A stretch of DNA of 64,000 nucleotides, from assembly GCF_041929205.1 (NCBI RefSeq), contig NZ_JBHFNT010000075.1, one strand, 5' to 3'. This DNA is from Floridanema evergladense. Its GTDB lineage: Bacteria; Cyanobacteriota; Cyanobacteriia; Cyanobacteriales; Aerosakkonemataceae. The notes beneath the pieces are model-generated. The model was not told the origin of the DNA. It did not search any database and worked only from the letters and a program-made list of their open reading frames with translations. Position numbers and translations under genes: made by a program. Positions 8,905 to 16,279 of the stretch are shown piece after piece. Position 1 is the stretch's first letter; each line of letters begins with the position of its first letter.

Positions 8905-9350
8905 AGCTGATGTTATTTAAAAATCGAATTTGCTGTTAGCTATTTTCTTTGTTGCTACTTATTCCTAACTAAAGGAGCTTTTCCTAAGTGCAGATAAAAA
9001 TAGCAAATTAAATTTAATGATTAATTTTGCCATGAATTCTTGATTCTGGCAACGGTTCTTCAGCACTTCTTAAACCTATATGTTGCTAAAGCAGTTTATA
9101 TAACAGTTGCAAATTAAGAATCTCAGCTAAAATTTCGTTGGAGTTGGGGATTTATAAAAATTTAAAATAATTTAGCATTCACTCTATCAACCAAGAAAAG
9201 GTTAAGAGTGGTGAGGGCTTACTGATAGATTCCTAATCAGTTGCCATTCACGCAATCTTTGATTTAATCAGTTCGTTGTGAGGACTTTAGTCCTTCCCTT
9301 GGGCAAGAAACAACTAAAGTCGTCACTACAAACTTTCATCGCCTAACGCC
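8905..9350. other. 446-base intergenic region with a dispersed repeat
   Basis: No gene is supported here. The right part (9275-9332) is a dispersed inverted repeat. The rest is AT-rich and must carry the leftward promoter of the ABC exporter pair and the 3' end of the leftward lipoprotein gene. I see no further open frame with a credible ribosome binding site. Confidence 0.5.
9275..9332. repeat. Third copy of the ACTTTAGTCGT inverted repeat
   Basis: The left arm GTTGTGAGGACTTTAGTC and a right arm ending AACTAAAGTCGTCACTAC form an imperfect inverted repeat with about 20 bases between them. It shares its core with the elements at 1973-2022 and 5193-5218. It lies just past the stop of the leftward lipoprotein gene, again a 3'-end location. 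Confidence 0.65.
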
Positions 9351-9959
9351 CTAAACTGCTGGGCGACTATATAATTGTCTTCCTGAACTTAATTGCTTTT
9401 GAATTGCTTGGCGATTGTTGATAAACCTGTATTTGTCACCAACATTACCACTAAGACGATCGCCAATGATATAGTATCTTACAGGCATTTCTGGAGCGTT
9501 AATCACAACGCGATCGGCAACAGTTGTTGCCACTCTTGGTGCATTTGGATTTTCTTCCTCCAGCTGAGCAATTACCCAGAGTTCGTTGTTCACCATATAG
9601 ACATTTTGGATGTCTATATCGTAACCACCAGAAGGAACTCTGACAGTAGCCGTTAACGTTTGCTCCCTACGTTCTGCTCCAGGCAAATTAACATCAATAT
9701 AGGGAACTTGAACCGTTCTTGTTTCTTGTACAACTTCAACGCGAGGCACTACAACAGTTCGTTCCACTGTTCTGACATTTACATCAGGGCCTTCAACATC
9801 ATACCTGGGCAATCGTCCCGGTTCTACGTCAACATCAACATCTGGTAATCTACCAGCTCTTTCTTGCTCGATGCGACAGCCTGTAGAAAAAGCTAAGAGA
9901 ATAGCAATAGGTATCAACAGCGATCGTCGCCACAAAGATTGTATTGTTAGAGTAGACAT
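9351..9959 (-). CDS. Hypothetical lipoprotein
   Basis: This encodes 202 residues. The N-terminus has an RR pair, a hydrophobic helix and a lipobox FSTGC with Cys28, so a lipid-anchored exported protein is expected. Next comes an acidic, repetitive segment (about residues 35-85) rich in alternating Val and Asp/Arg (for example VDVDVEPGRLP and VVPRVEVVQ), which looks like an extended linker or beta-rich stalk. The C-terminal half is a folded-looking domain (YDIDIQNVYMVNNELWVIAQL). I do not recognise the family. It has no operon partner: both neighbours are more than 250 bases away. Confidence 0.75.
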   Translation of the reverse strand: MSTLTIQSLWRRSLLIPIAILLAFSTGCRIEQERAGRLPDVDVDVEPGRLPRYDVEGPDVNVRTVERTVVVPRVEVVQETRTVQVPYIDVNLPGAERREQTLTATVRVPSGGYDIDIQNVYMVNNELWVIAQLEEENPNAPRVATTVADRVVINAPEMPVRYYIIGDRLSGNVGDKYRFINNRQAIQKQLSSGRQLYSRPAV

Positions 9960-10159
9960 GGGTATTATTCAGATGTAAAACAAAGGGAAAAGTAAGGATT
10001 GTATTTTGACAATTGTGAATCCTTATAAAAATCGAAAGTTTTCCCTTCTCAATTTTAGGAATTAGCACTAAGCCCCCGCCTCTCTCTATGGATTGAAGCA
10101 GGAAAAACTGCAAATCCCCAATCACTAGACATCACCAGAAATTAAAGCTGCATTACCTG

Positions 10160-10201
10160 AAACCTGGTAGAGACGTTGTATATAACGTCTCTACCAGGTT
10201 T
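10160..10201. repeat. Perfect 18-bp inverted repeat, terminator-like
   Basis: The arms 10160-10177 and 10184-10201 are exact reverse complements with a 6-base loop. The core GTAGAGACGTT/AACGTCTCTAC resembles palindromes widely dispersed in cyanobacterial genomes. On the + strand the stem runs into TTTTTT, but the genes on both sides read leftward. Read leftward it would end the transcript of the serine hydrolase gene (stop at 10231) with a weaker T-run. It could be both a mobile palindrome and a functional terminator. Confidence 0.7.
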
Positions 10202-10230
10202 TTTAGAGATGTCTATTAATTACCATATAT

Positions 10231-11844
10231 TCAGTTTGCTGTAGTTGGGATGGGTGTTTTTGGTTGAAGACTAGATTGATTAGGATTTGGTACTTGGGTA
10301 TCTATCGAGGGATTTAAGAGATTTTGACTAAAGTACTGATAAGTAGTGCTAGAAATTTGTTGAATAATTTTTTGGGCGCGGACATCTCGACGGGGACGTT
10401 GTACCATGACAGCAATTACATAACGCTTACCAGAAGGGAGATTGACTATTCCCACATCAGCCAACATGGAACCGATGTTACCAGTTTTATGAACGATTTT
10501 CGCTCCTTCACCAATTCCTTTAGGCAAGAGATTGTCATTTTCTGTTTGTTGCATAATCTCAATCATCCGATCGCGCGAAGCCGCTGACAACAACTCGCCC
10601 CGCATCACTCGCGCCATCAACACCGCCAACTCTTTAGGGCTACTAGTATTCATCCCTTTTACATCTGGTAAAGAGTTACGCAATACAGTTGTAGTTAACC
10701 CCCAATCTTGAAACCGCCGATTTAAAGCATCCATTCCACCCAAGCGATCGATCAGCATATTAGTAGCCGTATTATCACTAATAGCAATCATCCGCGTCAC
10801 CACATCCGAAGCCTTGTATTGACCTCCCACTTTCTGACGGCGCAGATTACCACTACCCGAAGCCAGAAACTCCGATTTTAGAGTCAACTTTTCATCCCAT
10901 TGAATTTTCCCTGCTTCCACATCTTGCAGAAAAGCAATCAAAATCGGCACCTTAATAGTACTTGCCGCAGCAATAGCATTATTTCCATTCACATCCGCAT
11001 AATTGCCACTTGCCAAATCAATCACAAATACCCCCGGCGTGAATAATAAATTTTCCTCAGCCACCGCCGCAATCTGCGTTTTTAAAGGCGCAATTTCCTG
11101 GACAGGGGTAGGAGTTGTAATAGTATTAGGCACAGAACTTTCCGGGGTAGTTGGACTTACCACTGCACCATTAGTTGGCGAACTTTGCACCGTAGGAGTA
11201 GCCCTAGATGGTTGGCGCGTTGCCGGGTCTAAAATTGACAACAGCGTACCCACAAACACACCCAAACCAATTCCCAAAATTAGCAATCTTGTACCATAAA
11301 CCAAAGGTGAAAGCGGCTTTTTCTGGGGGCGGGGTTTGCCACGTCCAGCAGGCGAAATAGGACGAGGAGTAGAATTGTAGCCATTCTCCCGCAACTCATA
11401 ACGACCATTGCCGGAGATGGGAGAAAGTTGAGATTGCCTACCCCCAGGCTTAAGAAGCTCCAAATTTCGTTCTGGTCGCCTATTTGGATTATTGTTGTTT
11501 CTAGGTGTTAATTCTACGATGGGAGCAGAGGGAGGCGGCGGATTCACCGCTGCTAAATTACCTCGACCTTGCTGAACTTTTTTGGCTGGGGATTTAGTTT
11601 TACGACCAAATAGTTTTTCCCACCAGTTTCGACCGTTGGCAGAAGTAGACCTTTGCCTTGGTTGATTTAGTCGCAGTTCGTCTGGTGATTGGTTGTCCAT
11701 CATTTGTCTAGCACCAGAAGACCCAGACCGCTTGCTTGGTGTTTTGGCTAACTGTTGTTGCCGTTGTGGTGCTTGCTGTTGTTTTGTTTGTTGTCGCCGT
11801 TGGCGGCGCTTAGGGCGATTATCGAAAGCTGCCACTAATGACAC
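10231..11844 (-). CDS. Membrane-anchored serine hydrolase of the class A beta-lactamase fold
   Basis: This encodes 537 residues. Residues 1-180 are a basic, Gln/Pro/Arg-rich, probably disordered region facing the cytoplasm. One membrane helix follows at about 182-205, then a Pro/Thr-rich linker, then the hydrolase domain from about 265. Active-site motifs are present: Ser295-x-x-Lys298 (STIK), Ser356-Asp-Asn (SDN) and Lys453-Thr-Gly (KTG). I cannot find the omega-loop Glu-x-x-Leu-Asn that deacylates beta-lactams, so it is more likely a peptidoglycan-related serine hydrolase or penicillin-binding protein than a resistance enzyme. It has no clear operon partners. Confidence 0.85.
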   Translation of the reverse strand: MSLVAAFDNRPKRRQRRQQTKQQQAPQRQQQLAKTPSKRSGSSGARQMMDNQSPDELRLNQPRQRSTSANGRNWWEKLFGRKTKSPAKKVQQGRGNLAAVNPPPPSAPIVELTPRNNNNPNRRPERNLELLKPGGRQSQLSPISGNGRYELRENGYNSTPRPISPAGRGKPRPQKKPLSPLVYGTRLLILGIGLGVFVGTLLSILDPATRQPSRATPTVQSSPTNGAVVSPTTPESSVPNTITTPTPVQEIAPLKTQIAAVAEENLLFTPGVFVIDLASGNYADVNGNNAIAAASTIKVPILIAFLQDVEAGKIQWDEKLTLKSEFLASGSGNLRRQKVGGQYKASDVVTRMIAISDNTATNMLIDRLGGMDALNRRFQDWGLTTTVLRNSLPDVKGMNTSSPKELAVLMARVMRGELLSAASRDRMIEIMQQTENDNLLPKGIGEGAKIVHKTGNIGSMLADVGIVNLPSGKRYVIAVMVQRPRRDVRAQKIIQQISSTTYQYFSQNLLNPSIDTQVPNPNQSSLQPKTPIPTTAN

Positions 11845-11943
11845 CTCTTAAAGTATTCCACCAAGAACAAGAAATTGCAGGCGATCGCTCCCACTATACA
11901 ACTCTTAGGGAATGATGCTACAGAAAATCAATACAAAGGAAAT

Positions 11944-12771
11944 TTACACCAAAATCAGGGAACTGGGAACAGGGGACAAGGGGACAAGGGCGAGTTTTGA
12001 GTTAAACTTTTCCCATCCCCCCATCTCCCCATCTCCTCTGCCTAATGCCCATTCCATTTGGCTGATAATACCTTGAAGCATTGCTACTTCGTTAGCTGAA
12101 GGTTGGGCGCGGTTGAATAGCAGACGGAATTTTACCATGCGGCTTTCTGCGGTGTGAGGGTAAAGATAACCAATTTTTAGCAGTAAAGTTTCCAATTTTT
12201 GATAGTAGCGCTCTAGGGCATCTAAAGAAGCGGCTGTGTCTGACTCCGCTTTTTTCTCTAACTCCACTACTTCTTGGTTTTCTAAACAGTTTTGGTAAAG
12301 CTCGTAACAGCAAACTGCTACCGCTTGCGCCAAATTTAATGAGGGGTAGGCTGGACTGGAAGGAATTTGCACAAATCTCTGAGCGTATTTTAAATCCTCA
12401 TTGGATAAACCTTTGTCTTCGGGGCCAAAAATTAAAGCGGATGAGTCGGCACCGAATAACCAAGGTAAGGCTTTGCGGGGGTTTTCTGGGATGACGGATA
12501 AGTGACGGGAACGGGCAGAAGTAGCGATCGATCTCTGGCAACCAATCAACGCTTCTGGTATGCTCTCAACTATCCTCGCCCCTTCCAGAACATCAAGAGC
12601 GTGTAATGCCATTTTCCGTGCCTCTTCCCCCAAACAGTCACATTGCGGTTCTACCAGTACCAACTGAGTTAACCCCATGTTTTTCATCACCCGCGCCACA
12701 GAACCCACGTTTAAACCTCCCAAGGGTCTGACTAAAACTATCTTGATTCGAGTTAAGGCTGTTTCATCCAT
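11944..12771 (-). CDS. SpoU/TrmH-family RNA 2'-O-methyltransferase (TrmJ-like)
   Basis: This SPOUT-fold enzyme probably methylates a ribose in tRNA using S-adenosylmethionine. The N-terminal 160 residues carry the family motifs: NVGSVARVMKNMG near the start, FGPEDKGLS in the middle and the knot region IPSSPAYPSLNLAQAVAVC. Length (275) is slightly long for TrmJ. The last 25-30 residues (from about GRGDGEMGG) are encoded by GGGGA-type low-complexity sequence and are probably repeat-derived, not part of the fold. The start at 12771 sits immediately next to a large heptamer array, so that array forms its leader or promoter region. Confidence 0.88.
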   Translation of the reverse strand: MDETALTRIKIVLVRPLGGLNVGSVARVMKNMGLTQLVLVEPQCDCLGEEARKMALHALDVLEGARIVESIPEALIGCQRSIATSARSRHLSVIPENPRKALPWLFGADSSALIFGPEDKGLSNEDLKYAQRFVQIPSSPAYPSLNLAQAVAVCCYELYQNCLENQEVVELEKKAESDTAASLDALERYYQKLETLLLKIGYLYPHTAESRMVKFRLLFNRAQPSANEVAMLQGIISQMEWALGRGDGEMGGWEKFNSKLALVPLSPVPSSLILV

Positions 12772-12776
12772 ATTTT

Positions 12777-12940
12777 GGGGACTGGGGATTGGGGATTGGG
12801 GACTGGGGATTGGGGATTGGGGACTGGGGACTGGGGATTGGGGATTGGGGACTGGGGATTGGGGATTGGGGACTGGGGATTGGGGATTGGGGATTGGGGA
12901 TTGGGGATTGGGGACTGGGGCTTGGGGATTGGGGACGGGG
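12777..12940 (+). repeat. Heptanucleotide tandem array GGGGATT/GGGGACT, 23 copies (STRR type)
   Basis: Reading the + strand gives 23 uninterrupted heptamers plus GGG. Units are GGGGATT and GGGGACT, with single GGGGCTT and GGGGACG variants near the right end. This matches the short tandemly repeated repetitive sequences known from filamentous cyanobacteria. Every unit carries a G4 run, so G-quadruplex formation is possible on this strand. It separates the TrmJ-like gene (leftward) from the DUF2256 gene (rightward). Open frames across it are artefacts of a 7-base period having no stops. Confidence 0.95.
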
Positions 12941-13015
12941 ATGTCTTATTAATTATGGATTAAATGAAGTAATCAGCTTTACTGAATCATGATAAGTTAC
13001 GAAAGCGTTAAATTT

Positions 13016-13049
13016 CCCAGTCCCCAGTCCCCCATCCCCAATCCCCAAT
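13016..13049 (+). repeat. Inverse-orientation heptamer remnant (CCCCAAT/CCCCAGT)
   Basis: This has about four C-rich heptamer units, complementary to the array at 12777-12940, with 75 bases between them. The two could pair into a long hairpin. It ends three bases before the ATG of the DUF2256 gene, so the repeat takes the place of a normal ribosome binding site there. Confidence 0.75.
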
Positions 13050-13052
13050 AAT

Positions 13053-13208
13053 ATGGCAAAGCAGCGTTCTAAATCTGACTTACCGACAAAAGTTTGTCCT
13101 GTGTGTGAAAGACCTTTTGTTTGGCGGAAAAAATGGGCCGATTGCTGGGATGATGTGAAGTATTGCTCGGAACGTTGTCGTCGTCGTCGCACGCAAGCTT
13201 CTAGTTAG
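13053..13208 (+). CDS. DUF2256 small zinc-ribbon-like protein
   Basis: The 51-residue product begins MAKQRSKSDLPTKVCPVC and continues with RPFVWRKKWADCWDDVKYC and SERCRRRR. The spacing of cysteines (CPVC, DCW, YC, RC) and the WRKKWADCWD core match the DUF2256 family found in cyanobacteria and proteobacteria, which has no established function. The four or more Cys suggest zinc binding and the basic tail suggests nucleic acid contact; both are inference. The start is ATG at 13053, directly after a C-rich repeat, with no recognisable Shine-Dalgarno. Confidence 0.88.
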   Translation: MAKQRSKSDLPTKVCPVCERPFVWRKKWADCWDDVKYCSERCRRRRTQASS

Positions 13209-13268
13209 GAAGATTAAACCGCTCAAGACGCAGAGCACACAGAGGAAGAACTAGAGAGGTTAATTGTA

Positions 13269-14225
13269 ATGTCAGCACAGCAGGTGCAACCTAAACTTAT
13301 TATTCATGGCGGTGCCGGAAGTTCTCTCAAGGGTAAGGGAGGAGTCGAGATTGTCCGCAAGTCTCTTTATCAGGTGTTGGAGGAAGTTTACCCGATGTTG
13401 TTGGGGGGCGCAAGTGCTACGGCAGCTGTGATTCGTGGGTGTCGTTTGTTGGAGGACGATCCCCGTTTTAATGCTGGTACTGGTTCCGTGTTACAGTCGG
13501 ATGGTCAAATTCGCATGAGTGCGTCTTTGATGAATGGTGCAATGCAGCGTTTTAGCGGTGTGATTAATGTTTCTCGCGTGCAGAATCCGGTTTTATTGGC
13601 TGAGGCTTTACAAGCTTCTGACGATCGCGTACTCTCAGATTATGGTTCGGCTGAACTTTTGCGCGAGTTGCAACTTCCGATTTATAATCCTTTGACGGAT
13701 ATCCGGTTACAAGAGTGGATGCAGGAACGGGATGAGAATTTTGTCAAGGAAGCTGCGGGAGTTGTGGCGGAAAAGGCTTTAGTTGATAGTGAGGCGGGAC
13801 GTGGCACTATTGGCGTAGTAGCGATTGATAGTGAAGGAAATGTCGCTGCGGGAACTTCTACTGGTGGTAAGGGTTTTGAACGCATCGGCAGAGTCAGTGA
13901 TTCGGCTATGCCTGCGGGTAATTATGCCACAAATCAAGCGGCGATTAGTTGCACTGGTATTGGTGAAGATATCATCGATGAATGTTTGGCAGCAAAAATT
14001 GTGATTCGGGTAACTGATGGTTTGTCTTTGCTTCAGGCGTTTGAGAAGTCTTTTGCGGAAGGTGTAAAGAATAAGCGCGATTTTGGGGCGATCGGGATCG
14101 ATCGTACTGGTACAATAGCCTGGGGTAAAACTAGCGAAGTCCTCCTAGCTGCCTATCACACTGGCGAAAGAATCGGCGACACTTTAGAATGGTCTGGAAC
14201 TAATCTGACAGATTCTATTTCCTAA
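13269..14225 (+). CDS. Isoaspartyl peptidase/L-asparaginase (plant-type, Ntn hydrolase)
   Basis: This enzyme cleaves isoaspartyl dipeptides and asparagine after self-cleavage. The 318-residue protein opens with LIIHGGAG and contains the autoprocessing site GRGTIGVVA, so Thr180 should become the N-terminal nucleophile of the beta subunit. GTSTGG (about 200) and FERIGRVSDSAMPAG, which line the active site, are present. Length is normal. GAGAGG precedes the ATG at 13269. A clear terminator follows the stop by 33 bases, so it is a single-gene unit. Confidence 0.93.
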   Translation: MSAQQVQPKLIIHGGAGSSLKGKGGVEIVRKSLYQVLEEVYPMLLGGASATAAVIRGCRLLEDDPRFNAGTGSVLQSDGQIRMSASLMNGAMQRFSGVINVSRVQNPVLLAEALQASDDRVLSDYGSAELLRELQLPIYNPLTDIRLQEWMQERDENFVKEAAGVVAEKALVDSEAGRGTIGVVAIDSEGNVAAGTSTGGKGFERIGRVSDSAMPAGNYATNQAAISCTGIGEDIIDECLAAKIVIRVTDGLSLLQAFEKSFAEGVKNKRDFGAIGIDRTGTIAWGKTSEVLLAAYHTGERIGDTLEWSGTNLTDSIS

Positions 14226-14257
14226 ATTTAATTGATTAACTAATTAATTAACAAATG

Positions 14258-14279
14258 GTGGGCTATGCCCACTTTTTTT
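14258..14279 (+). terminator. Rho-independent terminator after the isoaspartyl peptidase gene
   Basis: A 6-bp GC-rich stem GTGGGC/GCCCAC with a TAT loop is followed by seven T. It lies 33 bases downstream of the isoaspartyl peptidase stop. Confidence 0.85.
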
Positions 14280-14282
14280 GTG

Positions 14283-14481
14283 CTAATTCAAATTTTCAAT
14301 CCAACAAACTTGAGAAAAAAGTACATCTCTCGAAAGCGAATTATAAAATCTTTCATCTGCTGTTACCATTTGACATTGATTGGTGACAGCTAAGGCAAGA
14401 TAAACGCATAGCAAGTTCAGAATGAACCTCAGATAATACCCATTTGATTGCTACATTGGCATCAACGACAAATTTAGTCAA
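14283..14481 (-). pseudogene. VapC-like PIN-domain toxin remnant with internal deletion
   Basis: The frame opens with TTG overlapping the antitoxin's TGA stop (TTGA) and reads LTKFVVDANVAIKWVLSEVH, a typical PIN N-terminus with the catalytic Asp. It then loses frame. About 35 codons later, in another frame, a typical PIN C-terminus appears: MVTADERFYNSL and then CWIENLN before a TAG. Only 199 bases remain, against about 400 for a full VapC, so the middle of the domain is deleted and the toxin cannot be active. The antitoxin next to it is intact. Confidence 0.82.
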
Positions 14482-14726
14482 CGATTTCTGTCCTCTCTAA
14501 GCAGTTCTACACTATCACTAAACAACTGATTGCCATGTCTTTGCCTTGCTTCTAAAAGTCTGTCTCGAAAACTTGCTCGAACAGATGGTTGAGGAGGGAT
14601 TTCTGCTGCAACTTGAGCGAGAATGGTTTTGATTTCATCTTCTAAAGTGCGGTTATGTTTTTGCGCTAAGTTGCGAATTTTTTCTAAAACATCTGGATTA
14701 ATATTGTCTAGAACTATTTGAGTCAT
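14478..14726 (-). CDS. VapB/FitA-like antitoxin
   Basis: This 82-residue protein opens with a ribbon-helix-helix-like segment (MTQIVLDNINPDVLEKIRNL) and has a helical C-terminus (SFRDRLLEARQRHG) of the type that wraps a PIN toxin. GGAGG four bases before the ATG is a strong ribosome binding site. The stop overlaps the start of the decayed vapC by the TTGA arrangement, so this was a normal toxin-antitoxin operon. It may persist as an orphan antitoxin able to neutralise related toxins. Confidence 0.82.
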   Translation of the reverse strand: MTQIVLDNINPDVLEKIRNLAQKHNRTLEDEIKTILAQVAAEIPPQPSVRASFRDRLLEARQRHGNQLFSDSVELLREDRNR

Positions 14727-14784
14727 GTTGCCTCCGAAATAAGTGATGAGTTTTAAATTTTAAGCTTACAATTAATTATTTTAA

Positions 14785-14812
14785 CTCAAAACTCAAAACT
14801 CAAAACTCAAAA
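14785..14812. repeat. Short direct repeats AACTCAAAACTC
   Basis: Four tandem AACTCAA units lie just past the glmU stop. The same motif recurs at about 49128-49152 between two phosphonate operon genes. It is a low-complexity repeat of a type common between cyanobacterial genes. Confidence 0.6.
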
Positions 14813-14816
14813 TTGA

Positions 14817-16187
14817 TTAACTTTTTTCGCTGTCTTGATTAGTTTTTAACCGCCAACCGGGTTTGACTACTTGACGGGAACGAGCTATAACTAAACTATC
14901 ATCGGGGACGTTTTCGGTGATGGTAGAACCAGCGGCTATGGTAACATCTGAACCTAAAGTTAAAGGTGCGACTAATACGCTATTGGAACCTGTTTTTGTT
15001 CGATCGCCAATTGTAGTTTTATGTTTTTTCACTCCATCATAATTAGCTGTAATTGTGCCCGCACCAATATTTACTTTTTCGCCTAATGTGGCATCTCCTA
15101 AATAAGACAAATGCGCGACATTTGTCTTATTTCCTAACTTGGCATTTTTTAATTCCACAAAGTTCCCCAAGCGGCAATTTTCCCCTACTTCTACATGACC
15201 GCGCAAATGAGCATAAGGGCCAATTCTTGTGCCTGATTGAACTACACTATCAGAAATTACTGAATAAAGTGCGGTCACATTTTCGCCAATTTGACTATTT
15301 TCAATTAAACAACCAGGGCCAATTCTACTACCCGTTCCTATAATAGTTTTACCTCTTAAATGTGTTTGGGGTTCAATAATGACATCGGGTTGAATTTCCA
15401 CTGTGTCATCAATGGTTGTGCTATCAGGATCTATTAAAGTGACACCAGCAGTCATCCAACGATCTTTAACTCTGTCTTGCAAAATTTGATGAACTAATGC
15501 TAGTTGTTTGCGATCGTTAATGCCAACAATTTCCTCGTAATCTTCCACATCAACCGCCATCACTGGCATCAGAGCATTTACCGCGTCAGTTAAATAATAT
15601 TCCTTTTGGTCGTTGTCGGCTTTTAAATTTGGTAATACCCTGGCTAAGTCAGGCCAGTGAAAACAGTAAACTCCCGCATTAATGCGATTATTTTGCTTTT
15701 GTGCTGCCGTACAATCTCGGTCTTCTACTATTTGTTGAATGATGTTTTGACCGTTACAAAAAACCCGCCCGTAGCCTTTCGGATTTGGTAAATATGCAGT
15801 CAACAAAGTGGCGGGATTTTTATTTTCTTTGTGAGTTTCGATTAAATGTTTAATTGTTTGGGGGCGCAATAAAGGTACATCGCCATTTAAAACTAATAAA
15901 TCCTCAGTGAAACCCTCTAAATGAGGTAATAATTGTTGAATCGCGTGTCCTGTTCCCAGTTGTTCTTTTTGTTCGACAAATTCTAAATCGGGAATATCTT
16001 TGAGAGCGTCTTTGACTTTCTCTCCTTCATAACCGATGATGACGATGCGCCTGATGGGATTAATTTCTAGACAACTTTGTATTACTCTTTCTACGAGGGA
16101 ACGTCCACCCAAGGGATGTAATACTTTGGGTAGTTGCGATTTCATTCGCGTTCCACGTCCCGCCGCTAAGATTGCTACTGCTACCAT
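14817..16187 (-). CDS. glmU: Bifunctional UDP-GlcNAc pyrophosphorylase/glucosamine-1-phosphate N-acetyltransferase
   Basis: GlmU makes UDP-N-acetylglucosamine for peptidoglycan and lipopolysaccharide. The 456-residue protein has the uridyltransferase domain (LAAGRGTRMKS at the start, QLGTGHA near 80, LNGDVPLL near 100) and a left-handed beta-helix acetyltransferase domain in the second half with hexapeptide repeats and NIGAGTITANYDG. Length and order are normal. It is transcribed leftward and alone; AACTCAAAACTC direct repeats lie between its stop and the antitoxin gene. Confidence 0.97.
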   Translation of the reverse strand: MVAVAILAAGRGTRMKSQLPKVLHPLGGRSLVERVIQSCLEINPIRRIVIIGYEGEKVKDALKDIPDLEFVEQKEQLGTGHAIQQLLPHLEGFTEDLLVLNGDVPLLRPQTIKHLIETHKENKNPATLLTAYLPNPKGYGRVFCNGQNIIQQIVEDRDCTAAQKQNNRINAGVYCFHWPDLARVLPNLKADNDQKEYYLTDAVNALMPVMAVDVEDYEEIVGINDRKQLALVHQILQDRVKDRWMTAGVTLIDPDSTTIDDTVEIQPDVIIEPQTHLRGKTIIGTGSRIGPGCLIENSQIGENVTALYSVISDSVVQSGTRIGPYAHLRGHVEVGENCRLGNFVELKNAKLGNKTNVAHLSYLGDATLGEKVNIGAGTITANYDGVKKHKTTIGDRTKTGSNSVLVAPLTLGSDVTIAAGSTITENVPDDSLVIARSRQVVKPGWRLKTNQDSEKS

Positions 16188-16279
16188 TTTTTAAACACAG
16201 AGTCTACAAATACCGCAGTATACCTTGCTTCGTGTCTACTATGTATATTGAATTACCCCAGAGATTTTTATTCTGGGGA

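Noticed and set aside
9850..10125. A 91-residue leftward frame upstream of the lipoprotein gene
   Set aside because: It overlaps the lipoprotein's start in another frame, has no recognised domain and no ribosome binding site.
12777..12940. CRISPR-like periodicity
   Set aside because: Units are only 7 bases with no spacers; no cas gene lies in the window. No other CRISPR array was seen.
12677..12992. Three overlapping open frames encoding (GDWGLGI)n-type repeat proteins
   Set aside because: They arise from a stop-free 7-base tandem repeat read in three frames; composition and lack of ribosome binding sites argue against coding.
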